A stretch of DNA of 64,000 bases from Gibbsiella quercinecans (lineage in GTDB: Bacteria > Pseudomonadota > Gammaproteobacteria > Enterobacterales > Enterobacteriaceae): NCBI RefSeq assembly GCF_002291425.1, contig NZ_CP014136.1:496001-560000 (forward strand), in the 5' to 3' direction. This document shows, piece by piece, positions 9,534-18,069 of this stretch. Each line of letters starts with the position of its first letter. Position 1 is the first letter of the stretch. Under the pieces are notes generated by a model, which was not told where the DNA came from, did not search any database, and worked only from the letters and a program-made list of their open reading frames with translations. A program made the translations under genes and the position numbers.

Positions 9534-10571
9534 CTATTCTTGAATAGCCGTCGTGGCGTTGGCCTGCAACACATCGCCGTAGTGGCGCGCGGCGACGTCG
9601 GGGTGGGAGCGTAACCGCCCTTTGAGATAATTCCAGCCCACATCGCGCAGCAACGGGTTTTGCGGATCGCTGGTCGGCCCCAGCGCCTGCGCGGCAAGGT
9701 GGGAGGGCAATTGATAGATGGGCACCACGGCATCCAGTTGCGCGCCAAGAAAGAAGGCAATCGATAGCCGCTCGCGCCCTGCCGGCGGCGAAACCACGCG
9801 GTGCACGGTCGCCCGCAGGTAGCCATTGGTCGCCAGTTCCAACAGCTCGCCAATATTAACGACAAACGACTCCGCCAACGGCAATGCGTCGATCCAATCG
9901 CCCGGAGCGACCTCCACCTGCAAACCCTGCTGATTGTCCTGCAATAAGAAGCTTAAAAAGCCGGAATCCTTATGCGCCCCAACCCCTTGTCGGCTGCCGT
10001 TATTTTGCTGGCCGGGATAACGGATCAGCTTGATATGCTCATTGGGCTTTTCACCGTACAACACATCAAAGGCGTTGACCGGCAGCTCCAATGCTTCAGC
10101 AAATGCCCGCAGCAGGCGCAGCGACATGCGCGTCATCGCTTGCTGCCATTGCAAAAGTACCGTTTTCAGTTCGGGAAGCGCCGCCGGCCAAAGGTTTGGC
10201 CCTTGCAAACGCCGCCAACTGGGGGCGCCGGCCAACGGTGGCAATGCCGGGCGCTCTGCGCCGATGTCGAACTGTTCACGCCAGTCCGGCTGGCTGCGCG
10301 TCAATTCGGCGCCGGCCCGGTTATAACCACGAAAATGGGGGGAGTGGATCATGGCGACACGCCGTTTTTCTTCATCCGGCAGGGCAAAAAACGCTTGCGC
10401 CAACTGCTGCACGCGCTGTTGCAGTTCACGGCTGACGCCATGATGAACCAAATAGAAAAAACCAACGTCGCGCGCGGCCCGGTTTAGCTTTGCCAGGAAG
10501 TTCGCTCGTGCTTCAGGCCCGCCGTCAAGCTGCGACAGATCGAGTATCGGCAAGGCGGTAATATTGCTCAT
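9534..10571 (-). CDS. isopenicillin N synthase-family 2-oxoglutarate/Fe(II) oxygenase
   Basis: A 345-residue non-haem iron oxygenase. With the start at 10571 the Fe(II) ligands are H200 and D202 (GAHKDSGF) and H257 (ATVHRVV), and the 2-oxoglutarate-binding pair is R268-x-S270 (RLSIAFF). The N-terminal DIOX_N region includes ARDVGFFYLVHHGVS. An upstream in-frame ATG at 10583 is possible, but the ATG at 10571 has GGAG six bases before it. Family members hydroxylate or desaturate small molecules; the substrate here is unknown. It is followed in genome order by a HcxA-like dehydrogenase on the same strand, 225 bp upstream in transcription, so a shared transcript is possible but not compelling. 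Confidence 0.87.
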   Translation of the reverse strand: MSNITALPILDLSQLDGGPEARANFLAKLNRAARDVGFFYLVHHGVSRELQQRVQQLAQAFFALPDEEKRRVAMIHSPHFRGYNRAGAELTRSQPDWREQFDIGAERPALPPLAGAPSWRRLQGPNLWPAALPELKTVLLQWQQAMTRMSLRLLRAFAEALELPVNAFDVLYGEKPNEHIKLIRYPGQQNNGSRQGVGAHKDSGFLSFLLQDNQQGLQVEVAPGDWIDALPLAESFVVNIGELLELATNGYLRATVHRVVSPPAGRERLSIAFFLGAQLDAVVPIYQLPSHLAAQALGPTSDPQNPLLRDVGWNYLKGRLRSHPDVAARHYGDVLQANATTAIQE

Positions 10572-10796
10572 AGCAGACTCCATGATTTGCCCAATAGAAA
10601 TTACTCAGATCAAATTCAGACTCGCTACAGCAACGATAATGTTTCATGGCAAGTTCTCGCGATAAAGGCCTTGGGCAGATAGTAGTCCCGTTCGAACGCC
10701 CCAGAAATGCCAATAATGGAAAAGCTCATTCAGATAATGGCTATCGTGCGCCGCGCAATTGCGGCAGCCGGACAATGCCACCGGCAGAATGACGCG

Positions 10797-11870
10797 CTAA
10801 AACAAGCGATCCGTGGCCAGCAACGCCTGCTCAATCGCCGCTGGGGCGAGCGAAAAAGGCAAACGGGCGGCGATATCCGCGGAGAACTTCGCTTCGCGCG
10901 CAATAGCGGCAAAGGCCGCCGCACGATCGCCCGCCAATGGCGCCAGCGTGAGCGGCGCATCATACTGGCGCAGCAAAGACAGCAGCTTTTGATCCGGCTG
11001 CCCGTCGCCGTTTGCCAGCAAAGACTGCACCAGTAAGCAAAAGCCGACTATTTCGCCATGCAGCAACGCATGCACTTCGGGTTGATAGGTCAGCCGGTTG
11101 TGGATCACATGCGCCACGCCGGGCACCGGATCCTTACCGCTCATACTGTTGGCCAGCCCCGCCAGCGCGATATTGGCGTCAATCACCTTGATCAATGCGG
11201 GGGTCACCTGCTGGCGCTGGTTATCACGCACCGCCGCTGCACCGTATTGTTCGAAGGTATCCAGCGCCATTTTCGCCGCCTGCACTTTAAGACTCAGCGC
11301 CAGGCTATCGCTGTCTTTTTGCTGGTAAAGAACATACTCATACCACTTGGCCAGCGCATCGACGATGCCGGCCTTCAGATAACGCGTGCTGCTCTGGGCG
11401 ATCACTTCGCTGTCGACCAGCACCATCAGGGGCATATGGTTTAACATCAGGCGGCGATCCTGGCCACCCTGCGGATGGTAGATAATGCTCATCGGCGACC
11501 AGGCGGCACAGGTGGCGGCAATCGTAGGAACCGTCACCGCCGCCACGCCATCCAGCGCATTGGCGACCGCTTTGGCGCAATCAAGCACCCGCCCGCCGCC
11601 GATGCCCAGTACCAGCTCGGCGCCAAACTGCTGCACACGCGCCTGATGCAGGCTAATTGCGGCGTCGCTACATTCCCCTTCAAAGAAACTCAGCTGGTAG
11701 TTTATGTGATGCGCCTGCAGGCTGGCCTCCAACTGCGGGTTTACCGCCTGCCAGGCATGGGGCGTGGTAAGGATGGCGATGGTGCTGGCGTGCGGCGCAA
11801 TGTATTCCCCCACGCGGGCAGCCAGGCCTGGCTGCTGCAAATAGATGTTCGGTGACTTTATCGTAAGCAC
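10797..11870 (-). CDS. iron-containing alcohol dehydrogenase family, HcxA/YbdH-like 2-hydroxycarboxylate dehydrogenase
   Basis: A 357-residue member of the glycerol-dehydrogenase-like group. Seen: GIGGGRVLDCAKA for the nucleotide, VPTIAATCAAWSPMS (a phrase also found in E. coli YbdH/HcxA), and likely metal ligands D171 (AGIVDALAKWYE), H254 (GVAHVIHN) and H271 (LLHGEIVGF). HcxA reduces 2-oxoacids such as 2-oxoglutarate and 2-oxobutyrate with NADPH. The start is GTG, with AGG seven bases upstream. It could instead be a glycerol dehydrogenase, but the TCAAWSP wording favours the HcxA branch. Downstream lies the 2-oxoglutarate-dependent oxygenase; whether they share a pathway is a guess. Confidence 0.82.
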   Translation of the reverse strand: MLTIKSPNIYLQQPGLAARVGEYIAPHASTIAILTTPHAWQAVNPQLEASLQAHHINYQLSFFEGECSDAAISLHQARVQQFGAELVLGIGGGRVLDCAKAVANALDGVAAVTVPTIAATCAAWSPMSIIYHPQGGQDRRLMLNHMPLMVLVDSEVIAQSSTRYLKAGIVDALAKWYEYVLYQQKDSDSLALSLKVQAAKMALDTFEQYGAAAVRDNQRQQVTPALIKVIDANIALAGLANSMSGKDPVPGVAHVIHNRLTYQPEVHALLHGEIVGFCLLVQSLLANGDGQPDQKLLSLLRQYDAPLTLAPLAGDRAAAFAAIAREAKFSADIAARLPFSLAPAAIEQALLATDRLF

Positions 11871-12217
11871 GTGTATACCTGTTTTATTTAATGATAAATA
11901 ACCGGCGTAAACAGCCCTTTCCCGGTGGGGAATAATCCAAAATCTTATCGTAAAAATAAAGGCTGCAATGGCGGGGCATTAACCGAATAGCTGTGTTATT
12001 CCCAGCATGCTACGAGAAAGGAAAAAATAAGCAACGGCTGAACGGCTATTTCAATTTTGCAAATTTGCATATAGATAGATTAAATTCAGCAATAGAAAAT
12101 AAAAGGCTTACGGATTGTGCTGGATCAACGCAGTTATTCGATATCTATAAGCGGCTCATGGCGATGCGATGTTTTTCGGCCTCGCCGGTTGGGTGCCGCA
12201 AGCGGCACCTAAGCCGA
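11871..12217. other. 347-bp intergenic region with a terminator-like hairpin
   Basis: No credible gene. The left part is AT-rich and should contain the promoter of the HcxA-like gene. The right end contains a stem-loop just past the TldD-like stop codon, listed separately. Confidence 0.5.
12192..12209 (-). terminator. stem-loop after the TldD-like gene
   Basis: GGTGCCGC and GCGGCACC form a perfect 8-bp inverted repeat around two bases, nine bases beyond the stop codon of the last gene of the import operon. No U tract follows, so efficiency is uncertain. Confidence 0.45.
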
Positions 12218-13675
12218 TCAGCCCTGCCGCGTCCCCCCCACCACCAGATTGTCCACCTTCAGCGTCGGCTGCCCCACGCACACCGGCACGCTTTGCCCGG
12301 CCTTGCCACACACGGCAGTACCGTGATCCAGCGCCAGATCGTTGCCGACCATGCTGATTAACTTCAGGGTTTCCGGGCCGTTGCCGGTCAGCGTGGCGCC
12401 TTTAACCGGCGTGGTGATTTTGCCGTCTTCAATTAAATATGCCAGCGCGGTCTGGAAGCTGTACTGACCACTGACGATATCCACCTGCCCGCTGCCCAAA
12501 TCGGCCAGATACAGGCCGCGTTTCACCGAGGCGATAATTTCCTCCGGCGCATATTGCCCGTTGCGCATAAAGGTATTGGTCATGCGCGGCATCGGCAAAT
12601 GCGCATAAGACTGGCGGCGGCCATTACCGGTAGGCGGCAGCTTCATCAGGCGCGCGCTCAGGCTGTCGTGCATATAGCCTTTCAGGATACCGTCTTCGAT
12701 CAGCGTGGTGCACTGGGCCGGGTGGCCTTCATCATCAACGTTCAATGAACCGCGCTGCCCGGCTACGGTGCCGTCGTCAACGATATTCACACCGGGTTGC
12801 GCCACCCGCTCGCCGATGCGCCCGGAATACACCGAGGTGCCCAGCCGGTTAAAGTCGCCTTCAAAACCGTGCCCCATCGCCTCATGCAACAGCATGCCGG
12901 GCCAACCTGCGGCAATCACCACCGGCATGCTGCCGGACGGCGCGGCGATCGCCGTCAGATTGAGCAATGCGGTATTGACGATCGCCTGCAGCGCGGCCTG
13001 CACATGCTCATCATCGAACAGCGTGAAATCGCCACGCCCGCCGATGCCGGTACTGGCCGTCTCACGTACGCCCTGTTGTTCTACCACCACGCTCATGCGC
13101 AACACCAACATCGGCCGGATATCCGCCGCCTGATGGAGATCATGACGCAGAATATAGTTAACCGAATGGGTCAACTCCAAACTGGCCGTCACCTGCACCA
13201 CCCGCGGGTCAATCGCCCGCGCCATGTGGTTGATTTTCTCCAGCAGGGCGATTTTCTGCGCGGCCTCACAGGCCAGCAATGGATCGTCGGCGTTGAAATT
13301 CAGCCGCTGCGCGCGATCGGCCGGCAATGCAACCAGGGCGCGTTTCCCCGGCGCAGCAATGGTTTTGACCGAGCGGGCGGCATCCAGCAGATGCTGCCGG
13401 TCGATATGCTGGGAATAGGCGAATGCCGTCTGGTCTTCCTCCACCGCCCGCAGGCCAAAGCCCTGATCGACATTAAAGGAACCGCCTTTCACCACGCCGT
13501 TTTCCATCGCCCAGGTTTCACGGCGCAGGCTCTGAACAAACAGATCGGCATAGTCCACCCGGTGCGCCAGCACCTGATCCATCACCGCCTGTAAATCGGC
13601 ATCGCTGACGCCGTGCGGCTCCAGCAGTTGCTGTTTCGCCTGCGCCAGATGCAATGTTGTTACTGATTCACTCAT
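12218..13675 (-). CDS. TldD-like zinc metalloprotease subunit (second-copy type)
   Basis: A 485-residue peptidase U62 protein, close in length to E. coli TldD (481). The metal motif HExxxH is H264-E265...H269 (LLHEAMGHGFEGDFNR) and the third ligand is C456 (AVCGKAGQS), as in TldD. GNGRRQSYAHLPMPRMTN and GQPTLKVDNLVVGGT are conserved. Known role: heterodimer TldD/TldE is a cytosolic, broad peptidase of unfolded short peptides that matures microcin B17 and degrades CcdA. Here it is the last of five leftward genes beginning with a TonB-dependent receptor, 17 bp after the TldE-like gene, with GAGGA before the ATG. The usual housekeeping tldD and pmbA sit apart in enterobacteria, so this adjacent pair is probably an extra, dedicated set (inference). 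Confidence 0.92.
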   Translation of the reverse strand: MSESVTTLHLAQAKQQLLEPHGVSDADLQAVMDQVLAHRVDYADLFVQSLRRETWAMENGVVKGGSFNVDQGFGLRAVEEDQTAFAYSQHIDRQHLLDAARSVKTIAAPGKRALVALPADRAQRLNFNADDPLLACEAAQKIALLEKINHMARAIDPRVVQVTASLELTHSVNYILRHDLHQAADIRPMLVLRMSVVVEQQGVRETASTGIGGRGDFTLFDDEHVQAALQAIVNTALLNLTAIAAPSGSMPVVIAAGWPGMLLHEAMGHGFEGDFNRLGTSVYSGRIGERVAQPGVNIVDDGTVAGQRGSLNVDDEGHPAQCTTLIEDGILKGYMHDSLSARLMKLPPTGNGRRQSYAHLPMPRMTNTFMRNGQYAPEEIIASVKRGLYLADLGSGQVDIVSGQYSFQTALAYLIEDGKITTPVKGATLTGNGPETLKLISMVGNDLALDHGTAVCGKAGQSVPVCVGQPTLKVDNLVVGGTRQG

Positions 13676-13692
13676 GATAAAAATCCTCTGGC

Positions 13693-15042
13693 TTAGCGCC
13701 CCGCCACCTGCAGGCTATCGATTAACACGGAACCGCTGGTCAACGCGCCCTGGGTCAGGGTATCGGCGCCGACGGCAACGATGTTGAGGAATATATCCGC
13801 CAGGTTGCCCGCTACCGTCACACCGTCAACCGCATGGCGAATTTCGCCCTCTTCTACCCAAAAGCCACGCAGGCTGCGGGAGTAATCCCCGTTAATCAAA
13901 CGTGCTCCGCCGCCGCTGAAACTGGTCACCAGCAGGCCGGTATGGAGTTTTTTCACCATGGCGGAGAAATCATCGCTGGCCTGGGTGCGGCTGCTGCGCA
14001 GGATCAGGTTGCCCGGCCCGGAACCGTTGCCGGTGGGTTCCATCCCCAGGCGGCGCGCGGCATAGGCGGACAGGAAGAAACCGCGCAGGCTGCCGTTATC
14101 CACCACCCTGCGCGCCACCCCGCTGATGCCGTCGCCGTCGAATGCCCGGCTGGCTAACCCCTGCGGGACAAACGGATCTTCCTCAACGCTGATATGCTCG
14201 CTGAAAATACGCTGGCCGAGGCGCTCGGCCAGGAAGCTGTTTTTGCGATACAGCGCCGCGCCGCCGGCTGCCTGCACCAGGTGTTCAAGCAGCGACAGGG
14301 CGCTGCGCGCATCGAACAGCACCGGGCAGCGGCGGCTGCCGGTCAACGGTGCAACGTCGAGCGCGGCCAGCGCCCCGCTGCCGGCCCGTTGGCCGATCGT
14401 CTCCGGCGCCATCAGTGACGGCGCAAGATGCGATTGGGAATACCAGAAATCCAGTTGGCTGCGGCCCTCTTTTCTGGCCAACGCCTTGGCGCTCATCACG
14501 TGGCTGGTTTGCCGACCGCCCTCGGCGAATCCCTGGCTGTTCATCAAGAACCACTGGGATTGGCCGCTGCGCACCCAGGCGCCGTCGCTGACCACCCCGG
14601 CTCCCGCCGACGCAATACCGCTCTCTATACGTTGGGCCAGCGCCTGCGCGCCGGTTTCGTCCACCGCCCAAGGGTGCCACAGATCCAGTTCGCGCGGAGC
14701 CTGGCACAGATACTGCGCCGGCGGCAGCCCGGCAAACGCATCCTCGCCGGTATAGCCGGCAATCCGGCAGGCGGCCTGAACGGTTTCGCTCAGGCGCGCC
14801 GGTGAAAAGTCAGTGGTGCTGGTGGTGCCCTGATGCTGCCCGCGATAGACCGTCAGCGCCATGCCGGACTGCGCATCACGGGTGCGCGCCCGCAGCCGGC
14901 CCTGGCGCATTTCAATCAACAGGCCGTTACTTTCGGAAAAAATCACCTGCGCGGCAGAGGCGCCGGCCTGGATCGCCTGCGCAATCACACTGTCGGCCAG
15001 TTCCGCCAGTTGCCGTTGGCTATGGGCAAAGGTATTCGCCAT
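13693..15042 (-). CDS. TldE/PmbA-like partner subunit of the TldD metalloprotease
   Basis: A 449-residue PmbA/TldE-type protein (E. coli 450). It has the U62 fold motifs (ESNGLLIEMRQGRLRARTRD, DGDGISGVARRVVDNGSL, PTGNGSGPGNLIL, ITVAGNLADIF-like DGVTVAGNLADIF) but no HExxxH, as expected for the non-catalytic half. A start at 15066 is possible, but the ATG at 15042 has a near-perfect AGGAGG five bases upstream. It follows the thioredoxin-fusion gene at once and precedes the TldD-like gene, so the two subunits are made from one message. In the family TldE completes the peptide tunnel leading to the TldD active site. Confidence 0.9.
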   Translation of the reverse strand: MANTFAHSQRQLAELADSVIAQAIQAGASAAQVIFSESNGLLIEMRQGRLRARTRDAQSGMALTVYRGQHQGTTSTTDFSPARLSETVQAACRIAGYTGEDAFAGLPPAQYLCQAPRELDLWHPWAVDETGAQALAQRIESGIASAGAGVVSDGAWVRSGQSQWFLMNSQGFAEGGRQTSHVMSAKALARKEGRSQLDFWYSQSHLAPSLMAPETIGQRAGSGALAALDVAPLTGSRRCPVLFDARSALSLLEHLVQAAGGAALYRKNSFLAERLGQRIFSEHISVEEDPFVPQGLASRAFDGDGISGVARRVVDNGSLRGFFLSAYAARRLGMEPTGNGSGPGNLILRSSRTQASDDFSAMVKKLHTGLLVTSFSGGGARLINGDYSRSLRGFWVEEGEIRHAVDGVTVAGNLADIFLNIVAVGADTLTQGALTSGSVLIDSLQVAGR

Positions 15043-15068
15043 GGTGGCCTCCTGGTCATCAGTCATGG

Positions 15069-16322
15069 TTAAAACTCCGGCGCTTCGGCCAGCAAGCGGT
15101 TGAGTTCCTGCTGCATCCGCACTTTCACCGGCAGGAAAAGCTGTGGGATGCTTTGATGGAAAGCGTTTTCTTTAGCAAGGAATTCCGCATTTTCCGCCGC
15201 CCACTCCGCCCTGAGCGCCGCGATCTCATCCTGGCTCAGCTTACCCTCTGGCGATTGGCGCTCTTTTTCGTTAAACCAGCCCATGCGTTTACCCGGCGTG
15301 GCCCGATCCTCATCACTCCACCCCGAGAGGATCTCCAGATGTTGGAACTGCGCCCAGTGGATGTTGATCGCGATATGGCTCCATTTATCGCCCTCGCTGG
15401 TGACGGGCACCGGCGACAGCAGCTGCAGCAGCGTGGCGAACAGCTGTTCCAGTTGGCGATCCGGCCGTTGATAGCCCTGTAGTAACAACGCCGCCTGCTC
15501 ACCCACCTCCTCCCAAGCGCTGGGCGCGGTTTCACGGCCCGCAAGCCGATCGGCGCACAATGCCTGCCAGCGTGCGAGCAACTGCACCAGTTGTGGATCG
15601 CGCAAATAGCTGGCCCAGGGCGCCGATCCCTCGCTCAACCACCAGTGCATAAAGCGCAGTGGCACCAGCCGGTAGTCCTTACCGGCGCGCAGCGCCGCAA
15701 ACAGCGCAGCCATTTGCTCCGCCGTTAGATAACCGCAGATATCGAGCAGCCGCCCAACGGCGATGGGCAATCCGGTGATGCGCTCAAAGATCTGGCTGTC
15801 GGCCTGATGGACCATCGAGGCCGACGTACTGCCCTTGCCGTCAATCCAGAAACTGCCCAGCCCCACGCTGATATCGCCCGCCGCCGCATGGCCAATGGCG
15901 CGCTGGGCGATGAAATCGTGCAGCCCCTCGTCGCCATAAAAACTGGCCCAGGCCAGCGCTTCGGTATGCGCCACCGTCGGTTGCGCGCTCACATCCACCT
16001 GGTGCCCGGCCAACCAGGCGTTAAGCTGCCCCTGGGACAGCGCGCCTACCTGCCGCTCCGGCTGCGCCTCTCCCTTGAACAACAGCAGCGTAGGAATACC
16101 GCGCACGCCAAAACGCGCCATAACCGCCGGGTATTTTTCCACATCGATCTTGGCCACCAGCAGCTTACTCGCGCTGTTTTTTGCCAGCTTGTCGATAATC
16201 GGCGACATCGTGCGACAGGGCACGCACCACGGCGCCCACAGATCGACCAGCACCGGCAATTTCGCGTCGGCCAAGAAACTGTCCAGGCTGGCGTCGGTTA
16301 ATTCGTTTGGTTTATTCAACAT
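15069..16322 (-). CDS. thioredoxin fused to a C-terminal domain of unknown function
   Basis: 417 residues. Residues 1-110 are a complete thioredoxin with the active site W32-C33-V34-P35-C36 and the cis-proline loop VRGIPTLLLFKG. There is no signal peptide, so it is cytosolic. Residues 120-417 form a domain I do not recognise, rich in Trp, Leu and Ala, with LRFMHWWLSEGSAPW and FWIDGKGSTSASMVH as distinctive stretches; no TPR pattern is obvious, which argues against a CnoX/YbbN relative. Operon position between the ABC transporter (19 bp) and the TldE/TldD-like peptidases suggests it reduces a disulfide in, or hands over, an imported peptide (inference). AGGA precedes the ATG. The long tail could be a substrate-binding or peptidase-docking domain. 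Confidence 0.85.
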   Translation of the reverse strand: MLNKPNELTDASLDSFLADAKLPVLVDLWAPWCVPCRTMSPIIDKLAKNSASKLLVAKIDVEKYPAVMARFGVRGIPTLLLFKGEAQPERQVGALSQGQLNAWLAGHQVDVSAQPTVAHTEALAWASFYGDEGLHDFIAQRAIGHAAAGDISVGLGSFWIDGKGSTSASMVHQADSQIFERITGLPIAVGRLLDICGYLTAEQMAALFAALRAGKDYRLVPLRFMHWWLSEGSAPWASYLRDPQLVQLLARWQALCADRLAGRETAPSAWEEVGEQAALLLQGYQRPDRQLEQLFATLLQLLSPVPVTSEGDKWSHIAINIHWAQFQHLEILSGWSDEDRATPGKRMGWFNEKERQSPEGKLSQDEIAALRAEWAAENAEFLAKENAFHQSIPQLFLPVKVRMQQELNRLLAEAPEF

Positions 16323-16341
16323 GGGGGATCCTGTCTCGGTG

Positions 16342-18066
16342 TTAACTGCCCCGTTCGGGCGTCAAGGTAAGCGTATGCTGGTGGAAGTGCTCCAGCTCTT
16401 TGCGGTGGGCCACACTGATAATGGTGCTGTTGGGAAGTTGCTCGATCAGTGCCTGGTAGAGCTGGCTTTCCGTTTCCGGATCCAACGCGCTGGTCGCTTC
16501 ATCAAGGAAGATCACATCCGGGCGGTGTAACAGCACCCGCGCCATCGCCAACCGCTGCTGTTCGCCGCCGGACAATACCTGCTGCCAACGTTCGAATTGG
16601 GTCAGCGAATCAACCCGCTCTGCCAGGCAACAGTCCACCAGCGCCTGGCGGTATTGCTGATCGGTAAAGGTTTCCGGCTCATCGGGATACGCCAGCGCGC
16701 TTTTTAGCGTGCCGACCGGGATATAGCTTTTCTGCGGCAAAAACAGCATGCGCGCCGCCGCGGGGCGGGTGATCTCACCCACGCCAAACGGCCATAGCCC
16801 GGCGCAGGCACGCAGCAGCGTGCTCTTGCCGCTGCCCGAACGGCCGCGCACCACCCAGCGTTCGCCTGCCGCGGCCTGCCATGCCGGCAGGCGTGCAAGC
16901 ACCGCGCCGTCTGGGCGTTGCAAGGTGACATCCTGGCAGCGTAGCGCCGCGCCGCGGTTTTCCAGCCGGATGCCGGCAGGCTGATCGCGCGCCTTATTTA
17001 ACGCCCACAGCATATCCCGCAGCCGGTTGGCCAGGGCCATCCAGTTGGTGAAGGATTGATAAGCCTGAGGGAAAAAGGCCAGCGTACCGAGCACAGTGCC
17101 GTAGGCCAGGGTTATCTGGGTCATGCCGCCGAGGGTGATTTGCCCCGATAGCAATAACGGCATCGCCAACAGGGTCGGCAGCGGCGAAAAGGCCTGGGTG
17201 AACATACTTTGGAAAAATTTCAGCTTAAAGGTTTTACGCATCATCAACAGGGTATTGGCCCGCACCCGATCGAAGCGAGACAGCAACCGTTGCCCCTCGC
17301 GTTCACCGCCGCCGAAAAAGGCAATTTGCTCGGCGTTTTCACGCACTTGCATACCCAGGAAACGGAAATCTGCTTCCACCGTTTGTTTATTCATATTGAC
17401 GCCAATCAGCACTTTGCCTAACCAGTGGCTCAGCGCAAGATGGAGAAATGAATAGAGATAGACGGCAAAGACCATATAACCGGGGATCGATAGCGTCTCA
17501 CTCCCCAGGGGAATAGATAACGCACCGGACAGACTCCACAGGATAATGGTGAACGTTACGGTATTTACCACCACATGGATAATATTGGTGGATAGGTTAA
17601 TGGTGACGTCGGTAAAAAGATTAATATCCTCCGCAATACGCTGATCGCCGTTGCTGATTAAATTATCCCGCTCCAACTGGTAATACGCGGAGCGCTGGGT
17701 CCAGCGCTCCACATAGCGGGCGGTCATCCAGGTGCGCCAGCGCAGAGTCAGATAATCAATGGCCAATACGCTAATTAGCGGCAATAACGTCGTGACCACG
17801 CCGATCGCCAGGGTCTCCAGCAAGGTGGTGCTGATCAGCGGCCAGTCAAGCGCCACCAAAGCATCGGTTAACTGCCCATGTAGCTTATTCAAGGCGACAT
17901 GGGCATAGGTACTGCTGGAGTTAATGGCCAAAACCACGGCGATTAACGATAAGGCCAGCCACTTTTCCGACGATGCCCAAAAAGGGCTAATGAGCTGCCC
18001 TATGCCCGGCCGTTTGCCATCGCCGGGCAGCGTTTTATCGATTGATTGTTCCGTCATATTTCCCAC
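16342..18066 (-). CDS. SbmA/BacA-fold ABC transporter with fused ATPase (YddA/FusD-like)
   Basis: 574 residues. The N-terminal half has about six membrane segments of the SbmA/BacA type (including RWRTWMTARYVERW and NGDQRIAEDINLFTD, which are typical of YddA). The C-terminal half is an ABC ATPase with Walker A GRSGSGKST, signature LSGGEQQRLAMARVL and Walker B VIFLDEATSALD. E. coli YddA is encoded beside the TonB receptor YddB and the protease PqqL, and Pectobacterium FusD beside the ferredoxin receptor FusA and protease FusC. The same companionship is seen here, with TldD/E instead of an M16 protease. It starts 3 bp after the receptor stop with GTG at 18066; an ATG at 18057 is an alternative with GGGA close by. 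Likely role: moving a peptide substrate across the inner membrane (inference). Confidence 0.9.
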   Translation of the reverse strand: MGNMTEQSIDKTLPGDGKRPGIGQLISPFWASSEKWLALSLIAVVLAINSSSTYAHVALNKLHGQLTDALVALDWPLISTTLLETLAIGVVTTLLPLISVLAIDYLTLRWRTWMTARYVERWTQRSAYYQLERDNLISNGDQRIAEDINLFTDVTINLSTNIIHVVVNTVTFTIILWSLSGALSIPLGSETLSIPGYMVFAVYLYSFLHLALSHWLGKVLIGVNMNKQTVEADFRFLGMQVRENAEQIAFFGGGEREGQRLLSRFDRVRANTLLMMRKTFKLKFFQSMFTQAFSPLPTLLAMPLLLSGQITLGGMTQITLAYGTVLGTLAFFPQAYQSFTNWMALANRLRDMLWALNKARDQPAGIRLENRGAALRCQDVTLQRPDGAVLARLPAWQAAAGERWVVRGRSGSGKSTLLRACAGLWPFGVGEITRPAAARMLFLPQKSYIPVGTLKSALAYPDEPETFTDQQYRQALVDCCLAERVDSLTQFERWQQVLSGGEQQRLAMARVLLHRPDVIFLDEATSALDPETESQLYQALIEQLPNSTIISVAHRKELEHFHQHTLTLTPERGS

Positions 18067-18069
18067 AAA

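Noticed and set aside
18057-18066. GTG versus ATG start of the ABC transporter
   Set aside because: Neither has a clean ribosome site; the longer form is kept in the coordinates and the choice left open.
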